A stretch of DNA of 64,000 bases from Methylocystis rosea SV97 (GCF_000372845.1 NZ_KB889963.1:2934304-2998303), one strand, 5' to 3'. Positions 8,812 through 17,730 are shown, numbered from the stretch's first letter. A program made the numbers and translations. Notes: generated by a model not told the origin, from the sequence alone.

Positions 8812-9525
8812 ATGAACGCCATTGCAAATTTCGACAGCGCGGAAATTCTCAATACGTTTGTGTCGCTGCTCGTGGCGTTCGTTCTCGGGACCGCGATCGG
8901 CGCGGAGCGCCAGTATCGGCAGCGCACCGCCGGGTTGCGGATCAACGCTCTCGTCGCGCTCGGCGCGTCCGCTTTCGTCGATCTCGGCATGCGGCTCATG
9001 GGCAATCAAGGCGCGACCCAGGTGCTGGCCTATGTGGCGTCGGGCGTCGGCTTTCTCGGCGCTGGCGTCATCATCAAGGAAGGCATGAATATCCGCGGAC
9101 TGAGCACGGCGGCGACCGTCTGGTGCTCGGCGGTGACCGGCGGCTTCGCCGGCGCCGACCGTCCGGCGGAAGCCTTATTGCTCGCGGGCTTCGTGCTCGC
9201 TGGCAACACTCTCCTTCGACCGCTCGTGCGTCTGATCGAACGTACGCCGATCGACGAAACCGCGACGGAAGCGATCTATGACGTCCGCGTCACCGCGAGC
9301 GGCGCCCGACGCGACGCTATTCGGGACACTTTGATCGAGCGGCTCGAAGCCGCCTCTTATCCGATCCAGGATATTGCTGAGAACGAACGCGAAGACGACG
9401 TCGAGATCGTCGCGACCCTCGCGACGTCGAGCGCGACGGGCGGACAGCTTGACGCGGTGGTCGACGCGCTCGCCGCCCTCGACGGCGTCTCGCACGCGAC
9501 CTGGTCCTCGCGCACAAGCGACTGA
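8812..9525 (+). CDS. MgtC/SapB family membrane protein
   Basis: 237 residues. The N-terminal half carries the MgtC signature: a hydrophobic start (LNTFVSLLVAFVLGTAIGAE), the R-rich turn ERQYRQRTAGLRINALVALG, then GVGFLGAGVIIKEG and GLSTAATVWCSA. There are about four to five membrane helices. The C-terminal half (from about residue 145) is a soluble ACT-like domain, as in long MgtC proteins. MgtC proteins are linked to growth in low magnesium and control of membrane energetics rather than to transport itself. It diverges from the helicase gene. Confidence 0.88.
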   Translation: MNAIANFDSAEILNTFVSLLVAFVLGTAIGAERQYRQRTAGLRINALVALGASAFVDLGMRLMGNQGATQVLAYVASGVGFLGAGVIIKEGMNIRGLSTAATVWCSAVTGGFAGADRPAEALLLAGFVLAGNTLLRPLVRLIERTPIDETATEAIYDVRVTASGARRDAIRDTLIERLEAASYPIQDIAENEREDDVEIVATLATSSATGGQLDAVVDALAALDGVSHATWSSRTSD

Positions 9526-9701
9526 AATCGCGCCGCGAGTAGGCAGCGCCGTCATCGCCCCCTGGTCGACGATCTTGACCCAGAGCAGACGTTTCCGTCG
9601 AAGCTTAGGCGAGACGGCTTGCGGTTCGGGAATGCTCTTCCGCTGGCGCGCCGCATGGCCTAATGGCTACCCAAACTTTCCTTCCCGGGTCCCCTGCACA
9701 C

Positions 9702-11324
9702 ATGATTCGTCTCGAAAACATCAGCAAACAGAACGGTCACCAGATCCTCTTCATCGAGGCCTCCGCGACGCTCCTCAAGGGCGAGAGAGTCGGCCTCGTC
9801 GGTCCCAATGGGGCCGGCAAGACGACGCTTTTCCGGATGATTACGGGACAGGAGCACCCTGACGAGGGCCAGGTGGCCGTCGATCGGGGCGTGACCATCG
9901 GCTACTTCAATCAGGACGTCGGCGAGATGTCTGGCCGCAGCGCCGTGTCCGAGGTGATGGACGGCGCGGGTCCGGTCAGCGCGGTGGCCTCCGAGCTGAA
10001 GCAGCTGGAGGACGCCATGGTCGATCCTGACCGGGCGGACGACATGGAAGAAATCATCGAGCGTTACGGCGAGGTGCAGGGGCGCTTCGAGGAACTCGAC
10101 GGCTACGCCCTGGAAGGCCGCGCGCGCGAAATCCTCGCGGGCCTGAGTTTCACGCAGGAGATGATGGACGGCGATGTCGGCGCACTGTCGGGCGGTTGGA
10201 AAATGCGCGTGGCGCTCGCCCGCATCCTCATCATGCGCCCCGACGCCATGCTTCTCGACGAGCCGAGCAACCATCTCGACCTGGAGAGCCTCATCTGGCT
10301 GGAGGAATTCCTCAAAGCCTATGAGGGCGTGCTGCTGATGACGTCGCACGATCGCGAGTTCATGAACCGCATCGTCACCAAGGTGGTGGAAATCGACGGC
10401 GGCGCGTTGACGACCTATTCGGGCAATTACGTGTTCTACGAGCAACAACGCGCGCAGAACGAGAAGCAGGCGCAGGCGCAGTTTGAGCGTCAGCAGGCAA
10501 TGCTCGCCAAGGAAATCAAATTTATCGAGCGGTTCAAGGCGCGCGCATCGCACGCCGCGCAAGTGCAGAGCCGCGTGAAGAAGCTCGAGAAGATCGACAG
10601 GGTGGAGCCGCCCAAGCGCCGCCAGACGGTTTTGTTCGAATTCCCGCCAGCGCCGCGCTCCGGCGACGACGTGATCACCCTGAAGAACGTGCACAAGAGC
10701 TACGGCGCGCGGAGAATTTACGAGGGACTGAACTTTCAAGTGCGCCGCAATGAGCGGTGGTGCGTCATGGGCGTCAACGGCGCAGGCAAGTCGACGCTGC
10801 TGAAATTGGTGGCGGGCTCCTCGCTGCCGGACGACGGCGCCGTCGCCCAGGGCGGCAGCGTGAAAATGGGCTATTTTGCGCAACACGCCATGGAGGTGCT
10901 GGACGGCGAGCGCACCGTGTTCCAGTCGCTGGAGGACTCGTTCCCTCAGGCAGGACAGGGTTCGCTGCGCACGCTCGCCGGCTGCTTCGGCTTCTCCGGC
11001 GACGATGTTGAGAAGAAATGCCGGGTGCTGTCGGGCGGCGAAAAAGCGCGACTCGTCATGGCGAAAATGCTTTACGACCCGCCGAACTTTCTCGTGCTGG
11101 ACGAACCCACGAACCACCTGGATCTGGCGACCAAGGAGATGCTCATCACGGCGCTGTCGCAATATGAGGGCGCCATGCTGTTCGTCTCGCACGACCGGCG
11201 CTTCCTGGCCGCGCTATCCAATCGGGTGCTGGAGCTGACGCCCGACGGCGTTCATGTTTACGGCGGCGGCTACACGGAATATGTGGCGCGCACGGGCCAG
11301 GAGGCGCCCGGTCTCCGTAGCTGA
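9702..11324 (+). CDS. ABC-F family ATPase
   Basis: 540 residues in two ABC domains with no membrane part. The first has GPNGAGKTTLF, signature LSGGWKMRVALARIL and LLDEPSNHLDL; the second has GVNGAGKSTLL, LSGGEKARLVMAKML and VLDEPTNHLDL. Between them is a charged linker (EKQAQAQFERQQAMLAKE, then KARASHAAQVQSRVKKLEK), the ribosome-interacting P-site tether typical of ABC-F translation factors. The start at 9702 (MIRLENISKQ) matches the family; an in-frame ATG at 9663 adds a 13-residue leader. It probably acts on stalled or initiating ribosomes. Assignment to Uup, YbiT or EttA subgroups is not secure. Confidence 0.9.
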   Translation: MIRLENISKQNGHQILFIEASATLLKGERVGLVGPNGAGKTTLFRMITGQEHPDEGQVAVDRGVTIGYFNQDVGEMSGRSAVSEVMDGAGPVSAVASELKQLEDAMVDPDRADDMEEIIERYGEVQGRFEELDGYALEGRAREILAGLSFTQEMMDGDVGALSGGWKMRVALARILIMRPDAMLLDEPSNHLDLESLIWLEEFLKAYEGVLLMTSHDREFMNRIVTKVVEIDGGALTTYSGNYVFYEQQRAQNEKQAQAQFERQQAMLAKEIKFIERFKARASHAAQVQSRVKKLEKIDRVEPPKRRQTVLFEFPPAPRSGDDVITLKNVHKSYGARRIYEGLNFQVRRNERWCVMGVNGAGKSTLLKLVAGSSLPDDGAVAQGGSVKMGYFAQHAMEVLDGERTVFQSLEDSFPQAGQGSLRTLAGCFGFSGDDVEKKCRVLSGGEKARLVMAKMLYDPPNFLVLDEPTNHLDLATKEMLITALSQYEGAMLFVSHDRRFLAALSNRVLELTPDGVHVYGGGYTEYVARTGQEAPGLRS

Positions 11325-11396
11325 CGACAGCGCGGCCGGCGACAAGAACGCGCACGGCGCTCAGCCGACGTGAAGCACACGCCCCGACTCATGTGC

Positions 11397-12971
11397 TCAG
11401 GCTGGCAACTCCGAGGCGAACAAATTTTCCAATTCTGAGATCTTGATCGGTTTAACAAAATGCCGGTCAAATCCAGCCTGGGCGCTTCGCTCAAAGTCCT
11501 CGGCCTGGCCCCAACCCGACAACGCTGCGATGAATAGAGAATCTCCGCCGGGAAGCTGTCTGATCCTCCGGACAGTCTCGTAACCATCCATCCCGGGCAT
11601 GCCGAGATCGACAAAGACAATGCGGGGCTGAAAATTCGGGATCACTTCCAGCGCCTCGGCTCCGCCAGGGACGACCCGCACCTCCATCCCAAAGGAGGCG
11701 ATCAGCTCGCCAGTGAGTTTGCCGACAAGGTGGTCGTCGTCCACGACCAACAGCTTTGTCTGGGACGCGCGCCGCTCATTTGTATCTTGCGCGGGTTCAA
11801 CGTTCGACGCATCCGGCGCTTCGCTCAATGGAAGCCGAACAATGAACTCGCTGCCCTTATCCGCGCCACCACTTCGGGCTTCGATTGTGCCTCCGTGCAG
11901 CGTTACAAGACTGCGGGTGAGCGATAGACCGACGCCAATCCCGCCTTGAGCCCTTCCGAGATTGCGATCGACCTGGGTAAAGATGTCGAAAATGCGGGTG
12001 ATCATTTCGGGCGGAATGCCGACGCCCGTATCCTTAACGATGACCACCGCGGAACGACCGTCCTGCGTCACCGTGACGTCGATCGCGCCGACGTCTGCTG
12101 TATATTTTGCCGCGTTGTTGAGAAGATTTGAAAAAACCTGACCGAGACGAATGGGATCTCCCTCGATGAAAAGCTCTGTCGAGGGCGCGTAAAATTGCTT
12201 GCGATGTTTCCCGCCCTGAAGTTTGTCGGCCCCTTTTTCGAACACTTCGCGCACAAGCGCGACAAGATCCACGCGCTCCTTGTGAAGCTCTAACTTGCCG
12301 CGGCTGATGCGCGAGACTTCCAGAAGGTCGTCGACGATACGCGTGAGCTGTTGAGTTTGCCTCTCGATCGCCGATAGCATGTCGTCGTCCCTGTCGGCTG
12401 AGCGACGCTTCTTGATGTGAATCGCCGCGGAAATCACAGCGAGGGGATTGCGCAGCTCGTGGGCCAGCACGGCGAGGAACTCGTCCTTGCGACGATTGGC
12501 GGTCTGCAGCGCGTCCAATGCGTCGCGGATGGCGTATTGTAGACGACGGGCTTCAATCGCGTTCTTGAGCGCGCTGATCAGCGAGCGCTTTTGCGTAGGG
12601 CGCTCGATAAAACCTATACTGGGGCGCTTTTCGATCGTTCGGAGTAGAGCCAATTCTTTTTGAGCGTGGCCGCGGGCGAGAAGCAACACGACGGGCAACT
12701 GGGACCACGCTGGTTCAGGACCGAACAAGTCGTCCCAGGTCACCGCGCGATTGTGCGGCAACGCCTCCTCCGCCATCAGAACGCAGCCTGCGCCTTTCGC
12801 GATCTCTCGGCGCAGTTCTTCTTGATTGCTGCAAACGTAGCAGGAAAGACCGCTTTGCTTGAGCAAGCCTTCGGCGAGGGCGGCGTCGCGTCCCGTTGGC
12901 GTCAAAATCAGAACGCGCAGGCTATCCTCGGCGCTCGGGACGACCTCCGCTGCGCTACTCTCCGCCATCAT
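11397..12971 (-). CDS. Cytosolic hybrid histidine kinase with pseudo-receiver and receiver domains
   Basis: 524 residues without membrane segments. Residues 18-140 look like a receiver fold in which the phospho-Asp region reads CVLMAEEAL, so it lacks the usual Asp. Next come the HisKA H-box LAHELRNPLAVISA (about 180), the N box NLLNNAAKYT, G boxes DTGVGIPPEM and GIGVGLSLTR, then a C-terminal receiver with LLVVDDDH, FVDLGMPGMDGYE and the conserved Lys in FVKPIK. The start overlaps the stop of the KaiC-like gene (ATGA), implying translational coupling. Signal input is therefore likely through the pseudo-receiver and/or the KaiC-like partner (inferred). Confidence 0.88.
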   Translation of the reverse strand: MMAESSAAEVVPSAEDSLRVLILTPTGRDAALAEGLLKQSGLSCYVCSNQEELRREIAKGAGCVLMAEEALPHNRAVTWDDLFGPEPAWSQLPVVLLLARGHAQKELALLRTIEKRPSIGFIERPTQKRSLISALKNAIEARRLQYAIRDALDALQTANRRKDEFLAVLAHELRNPLAVISAAIHIKKRRSADRDDDMLSAIERQTQQLTRIVDDLLEVSRISRGKLELHKERVDLVALVREVFEKGADKLQGGKHRKQFYAPSTELFIEGDPIRLGQVFSNLLNNAAKYTADVGAIDVTVTQDGRSAVVIVKDTGVGIPPEMITRIFDIFTQVDRNLGRAQGGIGVGLSLTRSLVTLHGGTIEARSGGADKGSEFIVRLPLSEAPDASNVEPAQDTNERRASQTKLLVVDDDHLVGKLTGELIASFGMEVRVVPGGAEALEVIPNFQPRIVFVDLGMPGMDGYETVRRIRQLPGGDSLFIAALSGWGQAEDFERSAQAGFDRHFVKPIKISELENLFASELPA

Positions 12972-14473
12972 GGAATCGGAACGATGGACTCAGGATGATA
13001 CACAGGCGTCCCCGTCAGGACGCCGGTAAAGCCTGTGAGCGGCTCGCTGACGTCGACGCCCCCCGCTCTCATCGTCAGTCTCCGGATCGTGTGCTCATGC
13101 TGGCCGCTACGCTTTTTGACGATCGACAAAGCCTTGTGCAGCGCGCCGCTAAGCTCGAAAAAACGAAGCAGGAACACATTGTCGGCCAGGAAGCTGAAGT
13201 CCAGCGGCGAAGAGAGTTCCGTTCCGAAAATTCCGTGCTGGGTCAGGGTCATGATGGTGACAATCTGACGACGGCTCAGAAAGGAGAGCAACTCCCTGAT
13301 GTGAAGAATAACACTCGGTTCTTCCATCGCGGATTGCATATAGCCGTTCAGCGTGTCGATCACGACGAGCTTCACGCCCTGCTTCTCGACTCGATCCATG
13401 ACCAGGGCGGCGATTTCGCCGACGCTCAGTTCGGCCGGATCGAGATGCCTGAGTTCAATGCGGCCGGCTTCGATTTCAGCGCGCATGTCTAGGCCCAATC
13501 CCTCGCTGCGACCGATATAACTCTCCTCGCTCTCGTCGAATAGAAAAAGGGCGCATTTCTCGCCGCGCTTGGCCGCGGCCATTGCGTAGAGCGATGATAT
13601 GGTTGATTTTCCGACGCCTGCAGGCCCCGCTATAAGCGTGTTCGAACCCCGGGGAAGCCCGCCTCCGACAAGCGCGTCAATCTCCGAGTTGCCGGAGCCG
13701 AGCGCCGGAGCCCCCACGAGGCTCGAAAAGCTCTGTGCAACGAGACGAGGATGCACGGTCAGCCCTCCGGTGGCGATCGTTACGTCGTGTGAGCCGCTGA
13801 CATAGCTGCAGCCGCGCAGTTTGCTCACGCGCAATGCGCGCCGGTCGGCCCCGTAAGAAGACTGTTTTTGCCGCAATTCGATGATGCCGTCAGACATAGT
13901 TTTGCTGCGCAGATCCTTTTCCGTCGTCGACGCTTCGTCCAGCATCACCGTCGTGCAGTCGCGCGCCGCCATGAAGTCGCGAATACGTTTCAGTTGGCGC
14001 CGATGGAAGGCCGCCGTGGGCGCGACAACACGCAGACTCGAGATGGTATCGAGCACGAGCAGCTTTGGTTTCAACCGTTCGACTTCGGAAAAAAGATGGT
14101 CGAATGTCTCGCCGATCTCGACCTCCGCTTCCGGGAAGAGCGTGTAATCGAGCCCCTCTTCCGCGCTGGGTGGCTCCGACAGGCCCGTGATACTGATCCC
14201 CTCGAGACTCCATCCGTGCGATGCGGCGATCGACCGCAACTGTTGCGGCGACTCGGCGCTCGTCGCGAGGAGGCAGCTTTCACCCGCGCGAACCGCCTGG
14301 ATCAGGAACTGGAGCGCCATGGTCGTCTTGCCGCTGCCGGGCGGACCTTCGACGAGAGTAAGAGCGCAGCGCGGAAGTCCGCCGTTAAGAACCCTGTCGA
14401 GCCCCGGAACGCCTGTCGCAAAACGCGAGGTTGTCTCTATCGGCACGGACACTGTGGCGCTCCCGATAATCAT
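12968..14473 (-). CDS. KaiC-like double-RecA ATPase
   Basis: 501 residues made of two tandem RecA-like domains of the KaiC family. Domain 1 has GVPGLDRVLNGGLP, Walker A GPPGSGKTT and Walker B LLVLDTISSL; domain 2 (from about residue 240) has GNSEIDALVGGGLPRGS, GPAGVGKST and LVVIDTLNG. The glutamate pair that follows the sensor strand in cyanobacterial KaiC is reduced in domain 1 (TSAESPQQL), while domain 2 keeps DESEES. No copy of the Ser-Thr autophosphorylation motif is apparent. No kaiA or kaiB is seen nearby. Overlap with the hybrid kinase gene points to a joint signalling unit. Confidence 0.88.
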   Translation of the reverse strand: MIIGSATVSVPIETTSRFATGVPGLDRVLNGGLPRCALTLVEGPPGSGKTTMALQFLIQAVRAGESCLLATSAESPQQLRSIAASHGWSLEGISITGLSEPPSAEEGLDYTLFPEAEVEIGETFDHLFSEVERLKPKLLVLDTISSLRVVAPTAAFHRRQLKRIRDFMAARDCTTVMLDEASTTEKDLRSKTMSDGIIELRQKQSSYGADRRALRVSKLRGCSYVSGSHDVTIATGGLTVHPRLVAQSFSSLVGAPALGSGNSEIDALVGGGLPRGSNTLIAGPAGVGKSTISSLYAMAAAKRGEKCALFLFDESEESYIGRSEGLGLDMRAEIEAGRIELRHLDPAELSVGEIAALVMDRVEKQGVKLVVIDTLNGYMQSAMEEPSVILHIRELLSFLSRRQIVTIMTLTQHGIFGTELSSPLDFSFLADNVFLLRFFELSGALHKALSIVKKRSGQHEHTIRRLTMRAGGVDVSEPLTGFTGVLTGTPVYHPESIVPIP

Positions 14474-14507
14474 GATTGTTCAGCTTACAGCACAGCAAGT
14501 ATTCGAC

Positions 14508-14528
14508 AACATTGCTTTCGGCAATGTT
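14508..14528. promoter_or_regulatory. 8-bp perfect palindrome in the divergent kaiC-like/DGQHR promoter region
   Basis: AACATTGC (14508-14515) and GCAATGTT (14521-14528) are perfect inverted repeats separated by TTTCG. It lies 35 bp upstream of the kaiC-like start and about 200 bp upstream of the DGQHR gene on the other strand. It is either an operator for a dimeric regulator or an RNA hairpin in a leader. No T-run follows, so it is not a terminator. The rest of 14474-14732 shows nothing else I can name. Confidence 0.4.
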
Positions 14529-14732
14529 TCCCTTTCCGCGGCCTAAAAGCGCATCGCAGCCGCGGCCGCAACGGCGTCGAATAGGCATTCGGAAGATAAA
14601 ACCCTGCTTTCGCGCCCTCGGCCCATCTTGCCCCCAAACCTTTTCCCGCTTAGCGTTTTGTCCGAGTGCCGGTCGATTCGTCGAGTCAGCTGTCGTGAAC
14701 GCTGAAAGTTCGCGCTTCCGAGGGATCAGAAC

Positions 14733-15803
14733 ATGGATCGGGACACGCTCAGCGATATCGCCGAATCGGCCCCCTTGCCGGATGAACGGGCCGAATTGCG
14801 CAGTTCCTCCGCCGCGGCCAGCAAAACGTCGATCAGCGTTCCGGCGCAACTCGTTTCTCAAGGCGCGCACCGCTTTTACGCGCTGGTGCTGCCGAGCAGC
14901 CTGCTCGCCGAAACCTGCACGGTCGAACCGCGGGTCGAGAATCCGGAAGAGGGCTTCCAGCGCCTGCTGGATCCAAAGCGCGCGAAGTCCATCGCCAAAT
15001 ATATCGACGCCGGATTCGGAACCGTTCCTGGCGCCGTCGTGCTGTCGGCGCAGTCGCGCGCGCATATGCATTATGACCGCCCCGCCGGAACGCTGACATT
15101 CCGGCAGGACCCCCGCGCCTTCCTGATCATCGACGGTCAACATCGCATTTTCGGCTTTAAGCTGGCGAAGCGCGCCGTCGACGTGCCGGTGGTGATCTAC
15201 AACAAGCTGAAGCGTTCGGAAGAATGCCGCCTGTTCATGGACATCAACACCAAGCAGCGGCCGGTGCCCAATGAACTGTTGCTCGACATCCGTCGGCTCT
15301 CGGAAGTCGAGACGAAAGCCGACGCGCTGCTCCACGATGTCTTCGATCTTTTTCACACACGCGACGACAGCGCGCTCAAGGACCTGCTCAGTCCGGCGGA
15401 ACGGCGCAAGGGCACGATTTCGCGCGTCACCTTCAACGCCGCGCTTCGGTCGATCAAGGGCGCCTTCGTCGACGCGCGAGCGGAGGAAGTCTATGCGGTG
15501 CTCAACGCCTACTTACGCGCCTGCCGACATGGTCTCGGATTGCACAACGCCGATGAGCAGATCACGCATCCGGCCTTGTTCAAGGCGCTGGCGCTGCTGT
15601 TCGCCAATGTCGCCGAGCGCGTCGCCGATCGACATGGCGGAAAATACACGGTGGCGAACTTCGAGGACGTGCTCATTCCCTTCTTCAAGCGATTGAAGAA
15701 ATCGGATCTGCCGCGCGCCGGCATGAGCCATGTCGCGCTGCATGAGCATTACGGCAAGGCGCTAAGCGCCGGCTTCCTGATCAAACAGTGGCTCTTCTCT
15801 TGA
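14733..15803 (+). CDS. DGQHR-domain protein (DndB/ParB-like), solitary
   Basis: 356 residues. The family motif DGQHR occurs in AFLIIDGQHRIFGF (about residue 135), followed by CRLFMDINTKQRPVPNELL (about 170), the second conserved block of DGQHR/DndB proteins. The C-terminal half is helical. DndB is the regulator of the DNA phosphorothioation gene cluster, and other DGQHR proteins sit in defence or mobile loci. Here no dndA, C, D or E genes are present: the neighbours are a KaiC-like/kinase operon and a glycosyltransferase. Its function is therefore unknown. The 3' end overlaps the convergent glycosyltransferase fragment by 42 bp. Confidence 0.85.
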   Translation: MDRDTLSDIAESAPLPDERAELRSSSAAASKTSISVPAQLVSQGAHRFYALVLPSSLLAETCTVEPRVENPEEGFQRLLDPKRAKSIAKYIDAGFGTVPGAVVLSAQSRAHMHYDRPAGTLTFRQDPRAFLIIDGQHRIFGFKLAKRAVDVPVVIYNKLKRSEECRLFMDINTKQRPVPNELLLDIRRLSEVETKADALLHDVFDLFHTRDDSALKDLLSPAERRKGTISRVTFNAALRSIKGAFVDARAEEVYAVLNAYLRACRHGLGLHNADEQITHPALFKALALLFANVAERVADRHGGKYTVANFEDVLIPFFKRLKKSDLPRAGMSHVALHEHYGKALSAGFLIKQWLFS

Positions 15804-16460
15804 GACGAATGGATCGACTTCCATTTCCACGTCGAGAACACTGCGCATGGTGAGCCCATGCTCGGTCTTTTCCCAATGGAAGGGACGCCGCCAGAGTTCA
15901 TAAAGCGCGCGCCAGGCGGCGATGCTCAGCATCATCAGCCACAGCGGCAGATAGAGAAGCGCGCGGCGAAACCGCGTCAGGCCGCGCCGGCGCATTCCCA
16001 TGGCGAGCGGCAAGATCAGGGAGATCGCTCCGGCGATCGCCAGACAGCACCACAGCGTGCTCAAGGCGACTTCTAACGGCGCGACCGGCGCCAACAGAGC
16101 CCCAAAGATCGCATCATAGGCCATGCGCGCCGCCAGGAACGGGCCGAGCAAAGGACCAAACAATCCGCTGGCGAACATGGCGAGCACCGCGATCGCGCGC
16201 CGCGAACCAAGATCGACGAAAAGCCGCATCGGCCGGCGGCAATGCACGATGAATGTCTGCATCCAGCCTTTGAACCAGCGCGTGCGCTGTTTCACCAGCG
16301 CGCCGAAGACCGCGGGCGCCTCTTCGAAGGTTTGCGAGGCGAATGTCCGCACCTCAAAGCCCGCACGGGCGAGCCGCAGGCCGAGATCCGCGTCCTCGGT
16401 GACGTTGAACGCATCCCAGAAGCCGATATCGCGCAAAGCCTCGATGCGGAAATGCGGCAT
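15762..16460 (-). pseudogene. Family-2 glycosyltransferase, C-terminal part (cut by transposon)
   Basis: The native sequence here, up to 16453, encodes the second half of the glycosyltransferase catalytic region and its membrane domain. Visible are the acidic motif VTEDADLGLRLARAG and the acceptor motif KQRTRWFKGWMQT (Q/RxxRW type), then about three to four membrane helices. The apparent ATG lies inside the transposon's left end and is accidental. Removing the transposon and one copy of the 8-bp duplication joins the other half's GGTSNHFR to IEALRDIGFWDAFN in frame, which is the normal sequence of this family. The remaining part lies at 21176-22513. Confidence 0.9.
16446..16453. repeat. Target-site duplication, left copy
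   Basis: GCGGAAAT borders the left end of the IS1595-family transposon and is repeated exactly at 21188-21195 beyond the right end. An 8-bp duplication is characteristic of IS1595-family insertion. Confidence 0.85.
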
Positions 16461-16480
16461 TAGGTAGCAAACGCACCTAG
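16456..16480 (+). repeat. Left terminal inverted repeat of the transposon
   Basis: This end reads GGCATTAGGTAGCA then AACGCACCTAG going inward. It matches the right end at 22 of 25 positions (differences at bases 3, 15 and 16). Two extra bases, GC, separate it from the target duplication and are absent on the right. Confidence 0.88.
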
Positions 16481-16497
16481 AAACGCCGCGATGAGGC

Positions 16498-16812
16498 TCA
16501 GCTTATTTTTTTTTCTGAAGCTATTGCATCTTCGAGGTTTTTTTTAACCCTAGGATTAATTTCGACGACTTGGCCGGTCGTTTTCTCATGATGGGCCACT
16601 AGTCCACTCATAACCAAGGCCAATGCCTTGAAATTTTGAACATTCAACACCACCGAAACTTGGTCCTCAACCCCCTTGGCGGGATCAGAAATGTCATCGA
16701 GAATAGAAAAATTAATAATTGCATCTATTCCCATAAACTGGATACCAAAACCGTTGGCATAGACAGTTCGCCAATCCGGCCCTTTGCGGTTCACAGGTTT
16801 GTTCTCTGGCAT
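16498..16812 (-). CDS. Small protein, third gene of the toxin-antitoxin operon; DUF3467-like
   Basis: 104 residues. The pattern VYANGFGIQFMGIDAIINF, a loop with acidic residues, then VSVVLNVQNFKALALVMSGL and a C-terminal HHEKTTGQV resembles the small DUF3467 family. In that family a sheet is followed by an AKxL-type helix and YEKxFGxI. The match is by eye and modest. It starts 9 bp after the antitoxin stop on the same strand, so it is probably part of that operon. Low GC and its place inside the transposon mark it as acquired. No function is known to me. Confidence 0.7.
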   Translation of the reverse strand: MPENKPVNRKGPDWRTVYANGFGIQFMGIDAIINFSILDDISDPAKGVEDQVSVVLNVQNFKALALVMSGLVAHHEKTTGQVVEINPRVKKNLEDAIASEKKIS

Positions 16813-16821
16813 GGTGCTTTC

Positions 16822-17325
16822 TCAATGGAGATGCGATTGCGCGTAATTTGGCGCCGCCGACATGGGGGGTAACGTCAAGGTGTCTCCATCTCCGCGAGCG
16901 ACAGCCGAAAAAGACTCATCACAGCGTATTACGGGAGCAGTAGACGGAGCTAATCCGACAGAAATCATATAATGATTTTCTTTCGCTGCCGGGGCATTCG
17001 GCTTTAAAGAGTCGCATGCAAACTCAGGGACATTGAAGTCGGAATGGTTTGCGTCGGTGGCGCGACGCGCGAGTTCACTAAATCTGACAAAGCTGACAAG
17101 TAAGGCTACGTCGAACGCCGACGCAATTCGCTGAAGCGTCGCTATCTCGACGTTATCGAATTCAGGATCTTCCAAAGAAGAAATCCGCGGCTGCTTCATG
17201 CCGCATCTATCGGCAAGCTCCTTCTGCGTCCACTTCCTGCTATGACGCATTGTCGCGATCTGAGCAGATATGGTATTTGAATTGTCTGCGGCAAAGAACG
17301 CATCACGATATTCTTTGTTTGACAT
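16822..17325 (-). CDS. XRE-family antitoxin-like regulator
   Basis: 167 residues from an ATG at 17325 (MSNKEYRDAFF). Residues 20-75 form an XRE helix-turn-helix: ISAQIATMRHSRKWTQKELA, GMKQPRISSLEDPEF, then ATLQRIASAFDVALLVSF. This arrangement is typical of HigA/HipB-type antitoxins. The C-terminal 90 residues are polar, proline- and serine-containing and probably disordered. It follows the RelE/HigB-like gene with a 22-bp gap (or overlaps it if the upstream in-frame start at 17379 is used). It is expected to neutralise the toxin and repress the operon. Confidence 0.8.
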   Translation of the reverse strand: MSNKEYRDAFFAADNSNTISAQIATMRHSRKWTQKELADRCGMKQPRISSLEDPEFDNVEIATLQRIASAFDVALLVSFVRFSELARRATDANHSDFNVPEFACDSLKPNAPAAKENHYMISVGLAPSTAPVIRCDESFSAVARGDGDTLTLPPMSAAPNYAQSHLH

Positions 17326-17347
17326 TTTTTTCCAAATATTGGAAAGC

Positions 17348-17722
17348 TTAGAACTGATGCGGAACGGCATGCCTCTCATTCTTATGGACCCTTTTTTCGC
17401 GTTCTAGAGCCGTGTCAACGTCAGATTTTGGTATTTTATCGCCTTTTTCTATCGCACCTGCGAGAATTATGTATCTTCTCGGGCCGCAATACGCGCCCAG
17501 TGGTCTATACTGGACATTCATCCCAGAAATTCTGAATTCATGGAGCTTGCCCGGGCTTCTATACCTTGACACCCATTTGTCGGGCCATACTGCGCTCCCC
17601 ACCATTTTTAGCAACCGATTGTCGATTTTGGCTTGGTCGACAGCCGGAAGACCGTCCAGCCATTCGACGATTTTGTTTTTACCGGTGAGTTCGGCGTAGT
17701 CAAGAATCGACCAAGCTGACAT
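17348..17722 (-). CDS. RelE/HigB-type toxin (phage Gp49-like)
   Basis: 124 residues. The core has the fold order of the Gp49/HigB-like RelE group: an N-terminal helix (KNKIVEWLDGLPAVDQAKI), WVSRYRSPGKLHEFRI, NVQYRPLGAY, and a strand RRYIILAGAIEKGDKIP ending in a charged helix. Basic residues on these strands would act on ribosome-bound mRNA. Toxin first, antitoxin second is the higBA order. The gene starts the minus-strand operon 17722-16498 inside the transposon, where a TA pair could stabilise the element. Toxicity itself is untested. Confidence 0.8.
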   Translation of the reverse strand: MSAWSILDYAELTGKNKIVEWLDGLPAVDQAKIDNRLLKMVGSAVWPDKWVSRYRSPGKLHEFRISGMNVQYRPLGAYCGPRRYIILAGAIEKGDKIPKSDVDTALEREKRVHKNERHAVPHQF

Positions 17723-17730
17723 AAGAGCCT

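Noticed and set aside
9660-11192. 510-codon minus-strand frame opposite the ABC-F gene
   Set aside because: A shadow of the ABC-F frame; no domain seen.
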